64,000 bases of DNA from Pseudomonas pisciculturae (GTDB lineage Bacteria > Pseudomonadota > Gammaproteobacteria > Pseudomonadales > Pseudomonadaceae). Shown one piece after another: positions 31,547-40,379 of the stretch (position 1 is the stretch's first letter; each line of letters begins with the position of its first letter). The notes below the pieces were generated by a model. It was not told where the DNA came from and made no database searches. It saw nothing but the letters and a program-made list of their open reading frames with translations. The DNA lies in contig NZ_JACVZE010000004.1 in assembly GCF_015461805.1 (NCBI RefSeq), positions 62,001 through 126,000 on the forward strand. The letters run 5' to 3'. A program made the translations under genes and the position numbers.

Positions 31547-32547
31547 CCCGAACCCTACTCGCCCTGGCCCTGCTGTTGGCCGCTGTACTGGCTGGCGTGG
31601 CCATCGGCGAAACCGCCATCTCGCCGCAAGTGGTGCTCCAGGTGCTGGCCAACAAACTGTGGGGGGCCGGTTACGTGCTCGACCCCATCGATGAAGGCGT
31701 GGTGTGGAACTACCGCCTGACCCGCGCCCTGGTCGCCGCCGCCTGCGGTGCGGGGCTGGCGACCTGCGGGGTGATTTTGCAGTCATTGCTGCGTAACCCG
31801 CTGGCCGACCCGTACTTGCTGGGCATCAGTGCCGGCGCCTCAACCGGCGCGGTATTGGTGGCGTTGATGGGCGTGGGCGGCGGCTTGATATCGCTGTCGG
31901 CCGGCGCGTTTGTGGGCGCCATGGCGGCGTTCGCCTTGGTGATTTTGCTCGCACGGGCCAGCGGTACGTCCAGCGGCACCGGGCAGATCATCCTCGCGGG
32001 CATCGCCGGTTCACAGTTGTTCAATGCGCTGACCGCGTTCCTCATCACCAAGTCGGCCAGCTCCGAGCAGGCCCGCGGCATCATGTTCTGGCTGCTGGGC
32101 AACCTCAGCGGCGTGCGCTGGCCATCGGTGTGGCTGGCGGTGCCGGTGGCGCTCGTGGGCTTGGCCGTGTGCCTGTGGCATCGTCGGGCGCTGGATGCGT
32201 TTACCTTTGGCACCGACTCGGCGGCGTCCCTGGGTATCCCGGTGCGCCGGGTGCAGTTCGTGTTGGTAGGCTGCGCGGCGTTGGTGACGGCGGTGATGGT
32301 GTCGATTGTCGGCTCCATCGGCTTTGTGGGCCTGGTGATCCCCCATGCAGTGCGCCTGCTGCTGGGCACCGGGCACTCGCGCTTGCTGCCCGCCAGCGCA
32401 TTGGGCGGCGCGCTGTTTTTGATTGCGGCGGACGTGCTGTCGCGCACCCTGATCAAGGGCCAGGTGATTCCGGTGGGCGTGGTGACGGCATTGGTCGGGG
32501 CGCCGGTGTTTGCGCTGATCCTGATCGGCCGCAGGAACGCACGATGA
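31543..32547 (+). CDS. FecCD/BtuC-type ABC permease
   Basis: 334 residues with about 8-10 hydrophobic helices. Family signatures: RLTRALVAAACGAGLATCGV, LLRNPLADPYLLGISAGAS near residue 85-103 and the ATPase-contact segment IGFVGLVIPHAVRLLLG. Dimerises to carry a chelate across the inner membrane. Starts in an ATGA overlap with the binding-protein gene and ends in another ATGA overlap with the ATPase, so all three are translationally coupled. Confidence 0.93.
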   Translation: MTRTLLALALLLAAVLAGVAIGETAISPQVVLQVLANKLWGAGYVLDPIDEGVVWNYRLTRALVAAACGAGLATCGVILQSLLRNPLADPYLLGISAGASTGAVLVALMGVGGGLISLSAGAFVGAMAAFALVILLARASGTSSGTGQIILAGIAGSQLFNALTAFLITKSASSEQARGIMFWLLGNLSGVRWPSVWLAVPVALVGLAVCLWHRRALDAFTFGTDSAASLGIPVRRVQFVLVGCAALVTAVMVSIVGSIGFVGLVIPHAVRLLLGTGHSRLLPASALGGALFLIAADVLSRTLIKGQVIPVGVVTALVGAPVFALILIGRRNAR

Positions 32548-33308
32548 GCGTACTCAGTTGCAGTGGCTTGGGCTTCAAAGTGCGTGACGCCGAGTTGCTG
32601 CGCGCTATCAATCTGGAAGTGCAACAGGGGGAAACCCTCGGCATCGTCGGGCCGAATGGCTCCGGCAAATCCACCTTGCTCAAACTGCTCGCCGGGCTGC
32701 GCGCGCCGGCCTCTGGCGAAGTGTTGTTGGGCGGCCAACGCCTGGGGCAGTTATCCCGCCGCGCCATTGCGCAACAGTTGGCGGTGGTGGAACAACAGGC
32801 CGACACCGACGACGCCATCCGCGTATTCGACGCCGTGGCGTTGGGGCGTACGCCGTGGTTGTCGGCGCTGAGCCCGTGGTCGATTGATGACGACGCCATC
32901 GTGCGCCAGGCGCTGCACGACGTAGACGCCACCCACCTGAGCCACCGCGCCTGGCGCAGCCTCTCGGGCGGCGAACGCCAACGCGTACACATCGCCCGGG
33001 CCCTGGCGCAACGGCCGCAGATTTTGTTGTTGGATGAGCCGACCAATCATCTGGATATCCAGCATCAGTTGGCCATTTTGAAAGGTGTTCAAGGGTTGCC
33101 CGTGACCACCTTGATTGCCCTGCACGACCTGAACCAGGCGCTGACCTGTGATCGCTTGGCGGTGCTGGATCGAGGGCAATTGGTCGCGTTGGGCAAGCCG
33201 TTGGAAGTGCTCACGCCGCAGCGGTTGCAAGAGACGTTCGGGGTGCAGGCGCATTACCTGACAGACCCGTTCGACGGCGCACAGATCCTGCGACTGCGCC
33301 CGAACTGA
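32544..33308 (+). CDS. BtuD/FecE-type ABC ATPase
   Basis: 254 residues. Walker A GPNGSGKSTLLKLLAG, Q-loop AVVEQQAD, signature LSGGERQRVHIARAL, Walker B ILLLDEPTNHLD, H-loop IALHDLN. Energises the upstream permease. The start is the ATG at 32544 in the ATGA overlap; a longer reading frame that begins inside the permease gene is not real. Its last 17 codons have a diverged copy about 160 bp downstream (33467-33517). Confidence 0.95.
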   Translation: MSVLSCSGLGFKVRDAELLRAINLEVQQGETLGIVGPNGSGKSTLLKLLAGLRAPASGEVLLGGQRLGQLSRRAIAQQLAVVEQQADTDDAIRVFDAVALGRTPWLSALSPWSIDDDAIVRQALHDVDATHLSHRAWRSLSGGERQRVHIARALAQRPQILLLDEPTNHLDIQHQLAILKGVQGLPVTTLIALHDLNQALTCDRLAVLDRGQLVALGKPLEVLTPQRLQETFGVQAHYLTDPFDGAQILRLRPN

Positions 33309-33342
33309 ACGACCACGATCACAAGAACACACGGGAACATAT

Positions 33343-33429
33343 GTGGGAGGGGGCTTGCTCCCGATGGCGGTGGGTCAGCTATACATTTTCTGGCTGACAC
33401 ACTGCTATCGGGAGCAAGCCCCCTCCCAC
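33343..33429. repeat. REPIN, left of a near-identical pair
   Basis: 87 bp, arms GTGGGAGGGGGCTTGCTCCC and inverse. Same as 33538-33624 except for one or two bases in the spacer (TATACATTTTCTGG versus TGTACATTTTCTGG). The two start exactly 195 bp apart. Confidence 0.93.
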
Positions 33430-33466
33430 ATGGGTTTAGTGGTGTGGCAAAGGACTACAACAGCCG

Positions 33467-33517
33467 CTGACAGCCGCATTCGAAGGCACCCAAATCCTGC
33501 GCCTACGCCCGAATTGA
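33467..33517 (+). pseudogene. Remnant of an ABC ATPase 3' end
   Basis: 51 bases that translate as LTAAFEGTQILRLRPN and stop, matching LTDPFDGAQILRLRPN and stop at the end of the ATPase gene (33258-33308). I count 10 base differences in 51, mostly at third codon positions, so it looks like the tail of a diverged but formerly functional allele. No homology precedes it. It lies between the two REPINs. Confidence 0.75.
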
Positions 33518-33537
33518 AGCCTATACACAGTCCAAAT

Positions 33538-33624
33538 GTGGGAGGGGGCTTGCTCCCGATGGCGGTGGGTCAGCTGTACATTTTCTGGCTGACACACTGC
33601 TATCGGGAGCAAGCCCCCTCCCAC
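33538..33624. repeat. REPIN, right of a near-identical pair
   Basis: Second 87-bp copy, 20 bp past the remnant stop codon, whereas the first copy is 34 bp past the true ATPase stop. Convergent with the GNAT gene to its right. Confidence 0.93.
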
Positions 33625-33649
33625 ATTTGGACCTGCTGTGTCTTCGAAT

Positions 33650-34135
33650 TCACAGCAGCCGTTGCATATGAGTCGTCTGCCACACCGGGTCCGCCTCCAC
33701 ATCCACCACTTCAAACCCCTGCCTCACCCAAAAATCAATCGCCCCCGGCAAAAACGGGTGGGTATGCAGGTACATCACTTCAACCCCATCCCCCTGCGCC
33801 AGCGCTTCCAATGCTCGGTACAACTGCCCCGCCAGGCCGAACCGGCGAAACGCCGGCAGCACAAACAGGCGCACCACCTCTACCGTCTTTCGGCCTTGGT
33901 AATCGAGCTGGGGGAAACGCTGGTCATAGGGCAGGTAACCAATGGCCGCGACGATCTGGCCGTCATTGCGAGCCAGCAGAAATCGCCCATCACCCTGTAG
34001 GTAAGTGGCCTCGAATTGCGCGAGGTCATCCGGCATGCCGGCAGCACTCAGCTTGGGAAACAACTCGGCGCGGGCCTGCAAGACGAAGTCCAGCACCTCA
34101 GGAATATCCGCGACTTCAACCGGCTGGATAATCAC
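33650..34135 (-). CDS. GNAT-family N-acetyltransferase
   Basis: 161 residues. Acetyl-CoA-binding motif A is VEVVRLFVLPAFRRFGLAGQ followed by LYRALEALA, with the beta-4 strand FLLARNDGQIVAAIGYLPY before it and the C-terminal AIDFWVRQGFEVVD. Substrate unknown. GTG start inside a GTGA overlap with the stop of the upstream lipoprotein gene, indicating coupled translation. Confidence 0.88.
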   Translation of the reverse strand: MIIQPVEVADIPEVLDFVLQARAELFPKLSAAGMPDDLAQFEATYLQGDGRFLLARNDGQIVAAIGYLPYDQRFPQLDYQGRKTVEVVRLFVLPAFRRFGLAGQLYRALEALAQGDGVEVMYLHTHPFLPGAIDFWVRQGFEVVDVEADPVWQTTHMQRLL

Positions 34136-34671
34136 TGACGCAACTCACACACCGCACTGCCCTTCATGCCCGACGCATGCACGCTCACATGGCGCACCGT
34201 AAAGCCGGGGTCCTGTAGCAGCTGTTTCTCCTCCCAAGTGCCCGCGTTTTCAACCTGATAGCCGATAGCGCCATCCGCTTGCCAGGTCAGGCGCAGGGTA
34301 TACACCCCGTTCTGGTCAGGCGCGTTAAAAATGAGGGAGTCGATGACCGGCTGCGCCTTGTTGAAGGTGCGCATTTTGAATAAACGTTTGTCACTGTCGG
34401 CAAGCGTATAGCTGGACAAAAACAACGTATCGTCCTCAGCCTTGTCCTCGGCGGCCGCCAGGATCACCGACGGCATCCACTTCTCGCCACGGTCCTGATT
34501 GTCGGTGGTGACCTTGCAGGTCAACTGGCCGTTGCCGGTGACGTCCTGGCGAAACGCGGTCTCGAAGTAGCCGTAGGGCACGTCGAAGTGCAGTGTCTTT
34601 TCGGTGACTTGTTCACAACCGGCCAGCAGGTAGAGCGCTGATAGACCGATGAGTCCTTGAAGAACCTTCAC
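34132..34671 (-). CDS. Lipoprotein of unknown function
   Basis: 179 residues. Lipobox LYLLAGC puts the lipidated Cys near residue 19; the mature protein is soluble and mostly beta-like, with two further cysteines (LTCKV and the C-terminal AVCELRQ) that could pair. No known domain recognised. Overlaps the GNAT gene by four bases and lies 36 bp after the hydrolase gene on the same strand. Confidence 0.82.
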   Translation of the reverse strand: MKVLQGLIGLSALYLLAGCEQVTEKTLHFDVPYGYFETAFRQDVTGNGQLTCKVTTDNQDRGEKWMPSVILAAAEDKAEDDTLFLSSYTLADSDKRLFKMRTFNKAQPVIDSLIFNAPDQNGVYTLRLTWQADGAIGYQVENAGTWEEKQLLQDPGFTVRHVSVHASGMKGSAVCELRQ

Positions 34672-34707
34672 ATGCTTTCCTTGGCTTTAACGTTGGGAGG
34701 CGAGAGA

Positions 34708-35652
34708 TTACTCCGGCGCCTGAAGATTGAGAACCGCGCCATTCAGTTGTTGGGTTATCCACCTGCGGCCATACACCAACACCGCCTGCGCCACCCCCAC
34801 CGGAAAATGTATAAACCCATGCGCCGCCTCCGGCACCAGATGCACCTGCGCCCCTGGCCAACGCTCGCCGATCAGCAGCGTGTCATCCTTGAGCGGGTCC
34901 AACTCGCCCACAAACATCAACGCAGGCGGTAAGCCGGTGAAATCGCCATACAGCGGCGACAACGGCGGTTGCCGACGCTCAGCGTCGCTCAAGCCCGGCG
35001 TGAGCATACGCAACGCCTCGACCATGCCCGGCCCGTCCAGCAATAACGTATCCGGCCCGGCGGCGCGTACGCTGGGGGTACCGGTCAGGTCGTAGACGCC
35101 GTAATACAACAGCGCGCCGCTGACCCGTGCGAGCAGCTCCGGCCATTGCTTCAACGCCAACAACGTCGCCGCCGCCAAGTGCCCACCGGCCGATTCACCG
35201 ACGATTATCACTGGCAGGCCCGCGAACTCCTCGGCGCTTAGCAACCAACGCGCGGCCGTGAGGCAATCGTCCATCAAGCCTTCGACCGGCGTGTCGACCG
35301 CCAGCCGATAATCCACCGAGACCACCGCCACGTCGCAGGCGTTGACCATGCCCAGGTTGAGGTCGTCGTCCATCTGCGCATTGCCGATCACCCAGCCGCC
35401 GCCGTGGATATCCAGCACCACGCCCTTGGGCTTGCCGCTGGGGCGCAGGATGCGCACGGGGACCGAGCCTGCGAATGTGCACTCGGCGGCTGGTGCCTTT
35501 TTGAGGCGCTGGCTGACCCGCAACAGTGCCTGAATCAAACGCGGCGTCACGCGATTGCGGATTTTGAAACGTGGCATCCACGCCAGCTTCTTGTTGAAGC
35601 GGCGCATCTGGGCCAGTTCGGGCTCGCTGGCGGGCCAGGGTTGGTGAGCCAT
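34708..35652 (-). CDS. Alpha/beta hydrolase of the hormone-sensitive-lipase family
   Basis: 314 residues. Oxyanion-hole motif VVLDIHGGGWVIGNA and nucleophile elbow IIVGESAGGHLAA are diagnostic of family IV esterases; acid in FVGELDPLKDD and His in PEAAHGFIHFP complete the triad. Probably a cytosolic carboxylesterase for short acyl esters. The start codon overlaps the tspO stop (TGATG), so tspO and the esterase are coupled. Confidence 0.9.
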   Translation of the reverse strand: MAHQPWPASEPELAQMRRFNKKLAWMPRFKIRNRVTPRLIQALLRVSQRLKKAPAAECTFAGSVPVRILRPSGKPKGVVLDIHGGGWVIGNAQMDDDLNLGMVNACDVAVVSVDYRLAVDTPVEGLMDDCLTAARWLLSAEEFAGLPVIIVGESAGGHLAAATLLALKQWPELLARVSGALLYYGVYDLTGTPSVRAAGPDTLLLDGPGMVEALRMLTPGLSDAERRQPPLSPLYGDFTGLPPALMFVGELDPLKDDTLLIGERWPGAQVHLVPEAAHGFIHFPVGVAQAVLVYGRRWITQQLNGAVLNLQAPE

Positions 35653-36092
35653 CAACGGTTATTCCGCAGGATCGAGAAATTCAACGCCGCCGCCACGCAC
35701 AGCCACGCAAGATAAGGGAACAGGATCAAGCCGGTGATCAGGTCCAGGCGCACGGCCAACACCACCATCGCGGCAACAGTGAGCCACAACACCGCGAGAA
35801 TAATCATCCCCGCCAGGATGCGATGGGCGCCGAAAAATACCGGCGTCCACAAGGTATTCAACGCAATCTGCGCCGCCCACAGCGCCAGCACGGTTTGGCT
35901 GCCGGGGATCAGGCTGAGGCGGTAGCCGGCCCAGGCCAGCAGCAGATAGATAGTTGTCCAGGCCACCGGGAACAACCAATTGGGCGGAGTGAAGCTGGGT
36001 TTGACGAGGGATTCGTACCAGGCGCCGGGCTTGAAGATAATGCCAGTGCTGGCAGCGGCGGCGCAGGCGAGCAGAAAGATGAAGAAGGTCAT
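35652..36092 (-). CDS. tspO: TspO/MBR-family tryptophan-rich sensory protein
   Basis: 146 residues, five membrane helices. Family hallmarks: W-Y-ESLVKPSFTPPNWLFPVAWT near the N-terminus, ALNTLWTPVFFGAHRI and the final PYLAWLCVAAALNFSIL. TspO proteins bind porphyrins and related tetrapyrroles and have signalling or degradation roles. AAGGACC precedes the ATG at 7 bases. Coupled to the downstream esterase gene. Confidence 0.92.
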   Translation of the reverse strand: MTFFIFLLACAAAASTGIIFKPGAWYESLVKPSFTPPNWLFPVAWTTIYLLLAWAGYRLSLIPGSQTVLALWAAQIALNTLWTPVFFGAHRILAGMIILAVLWLTVAAMVVLAVRLDLITGLILFPYLAWLCVAAALNFSILRNNR

Positions 36093-36180
36093 GGTCGGTC
36101 CTTGGCTGGGTGTTTTAGCTTTGAGGTGGGGTGCATGGGTAAAAGTTCACTGCCGATCTGGCTGCGATGTTGCCAGTGCT

Positions 36181-36280
36181 GCCGCCATCGCAGGCAAGCC
36201 AGCTCCCACTTTTGACCGCGTTTCACCTGAACGAATGCGGTCAAATGTGGGAGCTGTCGAGCTTTAGCGAGGCTGCGAAG
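36181..36280. repeat. Chimeric REP pair
   Basis: Left arm is GCAGGCAAGCCAGCTCCCAC; right arm GTGGGAGCTGTCGAGCTTTA then GCGAGGCTGCGAAG, the same variant found in the tandem repeat at 55986. The two arms belong to different repeat families. Confidence 0.7.
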
Positions 36281-36330
36281 GGATCGCCGCGCCCCCATTG
36301 CCTAGCCCCCTACCCGCATCGCCACTCATG

Positions 36331-36894
36331 CTAACCAGGTTCGACAATCCTCAACCAAGGCCAGCGTGCCTGATAACTCCGTGCCTTCTGCTCAAACAAC
36401 ACCGGTTCCGGATGCAGCGGGTTGATCCGCAGCACCCCCTGCGCCACATCATCCAACCCATACGGCGCATACACCTCGCCCGTCGCCACTTCCAACCCGA
36501 TGCAAGTGCCCGCCACCAAATACCGATCAATCCCCTGCCTGGCCGTGTGCAATTGCGGATAAGGCCGCCCAAACCGCTGCCCATACCAAAGGTGCACCCG
36601 CGCCTGATTCTTCACCTCGACGTTCACCCCCAAATCCTGGAACAGCACCTCGGCCGCACGGATCACCGCATCCTCGGCCTCGTAGGACAGGTCCGTATCA
36701 AAGTAAAAAACGTCGTAGTCCTTAACCCCCTGGTCAGCGGGCAAATTCGACTGATGATTCCACACCGCTTGAAACAGACAGCCCGCCGTCAAAAAACACT
36801 GGTCCACACCCAACTCAGGCAGCCGCGCAGTGATTTCGGCATTGATGGGGTTGGCCATCGCCAGTTCAAGCAAGCTATCGACGGTCAATGTCAT
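36331..36894 (-). CDS. Nucleotidyltransferase-like protein (DUF925/NTP_transf_6 type)
   Basis: 187 residues. The segment CFLTAGCLFQAVWNHQSNLP followed by VKDYDVFYFDTDLSYEAEDA is the characteristic pattern of this family, with the D-x-D pair expected to bind metal in a polymerase-beta-like fold. Real substrate unknown. AAGGAGCG lies 5 bases before the ATG. Stands alone; divergent to the exported protein gene at 37023. Confidence 0.8.
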   Translation of the reverse strand: MTLTVDSLLELAMANPINAEITARLPELGVDQCFLTAGCLFQAVWNHQSNLPADQGVKDYDVFYFDTDLSYEAEDAVIRAAEVLFQDLGVNVEVKNQARVHLWYGQRFGRPYPQLHTARQGIDRYLVAGTCIGLEVATGEVYAPYGLDDVAQGVLRINPLHPEPVLFEQKARSYQARWPWLRIVEPG

Positions 36895-37022
36895 GGGCGC
36901 TCCTTCGAGGTCAGTGCCAGTAGCCTAAGGACACATCACGCAGCAAGCAACTGGAGCCCAACGCCCCACTTCTGGATAATGCCCCCGCCGCACCCTCGCA
37001 TTCGGATAAGGAAGTCTCCCCC

Positions 37023-38282
37023 ATGAAATTGCCGTTCCCCGCCGCCCTGCTCGCCTGCGCCCTGTGCGCACCGGCCATCACCCACGCCAGCGACGCCGCC
37101 CTGACCGACACGCTCAAGGCATTCACCGCGTGCGATGCGAGTTTTTTCAGCAGCCTCAACACCCACCGCGACACCTGGAAAGCCTACGCACCGCTCCAGC
37201 ACGACAAATCCACCAGTTGGATCGCGGTAAAAAACCGCAGCGAGAGCGACGCGAATACCGTGCCCGTCAGCGCCCCACCGATTGCAGGCTTGAAACTGCT
37301 GTCGTACGTCGACGAGAGCACCGACCTCGGCCAACTGGGCCACTACTATTACTGGGGCTTTATCGTTGAAGGCGGCGTCGACGAAGTCGCCAAACACCTC
37401 GCCCCGCTGATGGCGCAACCGAACGCACTGCTGAGCGTAGGCGGCGCCTATGTGCGCAGCGAACTCAAACTCGACGATGGCTGGCACCTGATCGTGCCCC
37501 AACCGGGCACCGCGCCGGGCACCAAAAAGGTCGAACGCGTGTTGCTGGTGGAGCCCGAAGGCAAACAGGGCAAACAGTCGCGAATCAGCTGCTCACTGCA
37601 AGGCGCCGTAAATGCCGCGATGCTGGTGCAACTGCGCCCCGACATTGCCCCGGCCGACTACCCCACTCAACGGCCCGAAACCCCTATCGACAGCGTGACC
37701 GTGCCGCCCGCCGTGCTCACCCAGCTCAACGCGCCGCTGCTACGGCCCAAGTTCAAGACCTTGAGCTACACCTACGTCGACAAAAACAGCCCGGCCGGCA
37801 AGGTGCGGCCGATCACGGTCGAGTACACCGCCGACGGTGGCCTGCTCAAGAGCAACGAGATCTACAGCCCGACCTTCCACGTCGAACGCCTGACCGTCGC
37901 CGACCTCATCCAGGCCAAAGCCAGGATGCACGGCATTGGTGATGAAACCGTCGCCCTCACCCAGCAGGCTGAAGTCAGCGTGCCGTCAAGCTGGGCCCCC
38001 GGCCAAACCCTCAGCGCCCGACTGAGCCTGGTCAATGTGCCCGCCAAGGCCAACGCTAAACCCCAAGAAACCGTCATGAGCTGCAAGGTGGGCACGCGCT
38101 ACCCGGCCAAACAAGTCTTTGCCGAGCTGACCGGTGACGCCATCCCACTGCAATGCGACCAGGGCTACTACAAAACCACCCGCGCGTTTATCGAGGATCT
38201 GGGGATCACACTCACCCTCGACTCGGTGTCTGACTCAACGCCCTCGGTGTACCAGTACACCGCGCTGAAAGTTGTGCGCTAG
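37023..38282 (+). CDS. Exported protein of unknown function
   Basis: 419 residues. Sec signal peptide MKLPFPAALLACALCAPAIT, cleavage after HAS. The mature protein has several well-spaced cysteines (TACDASFF, ISCSLQG, VMSCKVG, LQCDQGYY) that suggest disulfides and a periplasmic or extracellular location. AAGGAAG is 8 bases before the ATG. No recognised domain. Followed 25 bp later by a lipoprotein gene on the same strand, probably one unit. Confidence 0.82.
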   Translation: MKLPFPAALLACALCAPAITHASDAALTDTLKAFTACDASFFSSLNTHRDTWKAYAPLQHDKSTSWIAVKNRSESDANTVPVSAPPIAGLKLLSYVDESTDLGQLGHYYYWGFIVEGGVDEVAKHLAPLMAQPNALLSVGGAYVRSELKLDDGWHLIVPQPGTAPGTKKVERVLLVEPEGKQGKQSRISCSLQGAVNAAMLVQLRPDIAPADYPTQRPETPIDSVTVPPAVLTQLNAPLLRPKFKTLSYTYVDKNSPAGKVRPITVEYTADGGLLKSNEIYSPTFHVERLTVADLIQAKARMHGIGDETVALTQQAEVSVPSSWAPGQTLSARLSLVNVPAKANAKPQETVMSCKVGTRYPAKQVFAELTGDAIPLQCDQGYYKTTRAFIEDLGITLTLDSVSDSTPSVYQYTALKVVR

Positions 38283-38306
38283 TACTCACGGATCAAGGAC
38301 ATGACC

Positions 38307-38921
38307 ATGCCACTGAAAAAAATCGCCAGCACCCTCGCCCTCGCCACCAGCGCCCTGCTGCTCACCGCCTGTAGCGAAAAGCCTTCGGACGCCGACATCC
38401 AAGCCGCCCTGCAACCCCAACTGCAAGGCGCCTCCTGCGTCAGCGCACCGATGTTCAAAAACTTCCCAGTGACCCTGAGCAGCGGTTTCAGCAACGGCAC
38501 CTCCAGCGCCAACGCCCCGGCCTTCGACGCCCTGGTGGACGCCGGCCTGCTGGCCAAAAACGACAAGACCTACACCCTCACCGAACCCGGCCAGGCCGCC
38601 TACGTGCAACCCCGCAGCGGGTTCTGCTACGCCCAGGGCTATGAAATCGCAAAGATCCAAAACACCGAGGTCAACACCCAACAGATGGGCCCTGCCGTGG
38701 AAAAATCCTGGCTAGTGACCGTCGACATCCGCCAAAAACCCATCGCCGCCTGGGCCAAAACCCCGGCGATTGAAAAACTGGCGCGTCATGCGGAGAACCT
38801 TTCCGAAGCGCCGAAGACCTACCGCGTGACAGTGGGGCGCATCAAAGGTGAGCAAGGGTTGAAGTTGATTGATCCGAGGTTTTCGATCATGCGCGGCGTC
38901 AGCGTAAACCAAGCCTTCTAA
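38307..38921 (+). CDS. Lipoprotein of unknown function
   Basis: 204 residues. Lipobox ALLLTAC with the Cys near residue 22. The mature part holds two cysteines (GASCVSAP, GFCYAQG) and no named domain. Of two close ATGs the second (38307) is 7 bases from AAGGA, the first only 1, so the second is chosen. Downstream of the exported protein gene; both may act in the envelope. Confidence 0.82.
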   Translation: MPLKKIASTLALATSALLLTACSEKPSDADIQAALQPQLQGASCVSAPMFKNFPVTLSSGFSNGTSSANAPAFDALVDAGLLAKNDKTYTLTEPGQAAYVQPRSGFCYAQGYEIAKIQNTEVNTQQMGPAVEKSWLVTVDIRQKPIAAWAKTPAIEKLARHAENLSEAPKTYRVTVGRIKGEQGLKLIDPRFSIMRGVSVNQAF

Positions 38922-38941
38922 CCCCCGGCAAACACTCCCCC

Positions 38942-39062
38942 TGTGGCGAGGGAGCTTGCTCCCGCTGGGGCGCGAAGCGGCCCCGGCTTATCACCTGACC
39001 CACCGCAGCGGCAGGTTTTGGGGCTGCTGCGCAGCCCAGCGGGAGCAAGCTCCCTCGCCACA
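38942..39062. repeat. Long REP palindrome, GAGGGAGCTTGCTCCC type
   Basis: About 121 bp with arms TGTGGCGAGGGAGCTTGCTC and inverse; inner palindrome GGGGCGCGAAGCGGCCCC on one side and GGGGCTGCTGCGCAGCCC on the other. A different REP family from the GTGGGAGG elements. Between convergent genes. Confidence 0.85.
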
Positions 39063-39082
39063 AGTGCGCTGCGTAACCAGCC

Positions 39083-39310
39083 TTAGAGCTCACTGGCCCG
39101 ATGACTCGCCGCATCGTCATACGCCACATACAACGACTCCGCGACCTGGCTCTTGATCGCCTTCGCAGCCTCCAACCCCAACACAAACCCCTCAGCCTTA
39201 CCGCCCGCGCGGTTGAGGTCTTCGTGGGTGGACGCGCCGGTAATAGCGTCCAGCAATTTGGTAGCGTGAGGGCCTACACCTTTTGGCAAGCTGATTTGGT
39301 CAATGGACAT
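39083..39310 (-). CDS. Small hypothetical protein
   Basis: 75 residues, soluble, mixed helical, beginning MSIDQISLPKGVGPHATKLL. AAGG about 8 bases before the ATG. No family recognised; composition and start signal support coding. Confidence 0.6.
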   Translation of the reverse strand: MSIDQISLPKGVGPHATKLLDAITGASTHEDLNRAGGKAEGFVLGLEAAKAIKSQVAESLYVAYDDAASHRASEL

Positions 39311-39555
39311 GGCGATACCTTTTAAGAAAATGATCGGTAGCGCGTGGAACCACTGCCGGGGGGGGCATGGTAGACCGGTATCGGCACTAACGGGGCGTTT
39401 TCATCCGCCACCCACGAGATGGCAAGTTGCCCCCCTTCAAATTCCCTGCAACGATGCCCTCTGCCTCATTCAAAGGAAGCACCAGCGGATTCGCCTGTTG
39501 GAGCCACCATAGCGAACCGCTGCCCCTAAAAAGCCGCTATTGCCTGGTCACGCCC

Positions 39556-40290
39556 ATGCCACTCAACACCCGTAACGCTATCCTCAAAACCCTGAACGAT
39601 CTTGAACTCAGTGATCTGCGTGCTCGCCCCTTTGACTGCTCGTTCGAGTTGCTCGCAGCACCACCAAGCCACAAACGCCTGATCATGATCGGCTTTAACG
39701 GTTCACTGGCAGATGACAACGACACCAATGCCGGAGCCGTGAGGACGGGCTACGAGCAACCCACGTTTTCAAATGTCGTTTACGGTTTAAAAAAAAGGCA
39801 TTGGGGAAGAACGCCACTCGCCAGTCGACTGATAAAACTTCCCGATGACCTGGGTTTCGACTCGAACACCACTGTCTATACCAACGCCTTATTGCTCTGC
39901 TCAGCCAATGCAGCATCGATAACAAAGGCTGCACAAAAATCTTCGCTGGCCTGCATGAAATTGCTAACACACCGATCAATGATTTTTTTCGAACACGTGA
40001 CCATGAGCCTCGCCGAACCGGAGCTGATCATCGCTTACAGCAATGGGCTAAGCAGCCCATCAGCGGCCAAAATACTCTGGGAAAGATTCGGCAATGGGCA
40101 GCCGCTTGACCATGTGGACACGTCTGCCTACTACGCGACGTATGGTTTTACCGCCACCATCGGCGGGCGGAAGGTGCCGGTGGTGGGGATACGGCATATG
40201 TCCCGGTTTGTGCCCAATACGCAGGCAATACAATTGGCCTGGGAGCGGCAGAAACGCTTTATAAGCAACGGTTCAATACACGAAGAATGA
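39556..40290 (+). CDS. Hypothetical protein of lower GC
   Basis: About 244 residues from MPLNTRNAILKTLND; upstream in-frame sequence looks non-coding. Contains RLIMIGFNGSLADDNDTNAG and a well-conserved-looking GRTPLASRLIKLPDDLGF, which recall nucleotide- or base-binding Rossmann-like folds, but I do not claim a family. Codon use is more AT-rich than the neighbours, suggesting acquisition. Stands alone, convergent with the gene at 40380. Confidence 0.7.
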   Translation: MPLNTRNAILKTLNDLELSDLRARPFDCSFELLAAPPSHKRLIMIGFNGSLADDNDTNAGAVRTGYEQPTFSNVVYGLKKRHWGRTPLASRLIKLPDDLGFDSNTTVYTNALLLCSANAASITKAAQKSSLACMKLLTHRSMIFFEHVTMSLAEPELIIAYSNGLSSPSAAKILWERFGNGQPLDHVDTSAYYATYGFTATIGGRKVPVVGIRHMSRFVPNTQAIQLAWERQKRFISNGSIHEE

Positions 40291-40379
40291 AGGAGGGAGG
40301 TGGCGTCGTCATATACTTTATATTGTATATAACGACTCACCTTATTTAACTTGTAACCCCCTCCGAGCAATGACTACTT

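Noticed and set aside
32130..32543. Upstream extension of the ABC ATPase frame into the permease gene
   Set aside because: Overlaps the permease in another frame; the ATGA overlap gives the true start.
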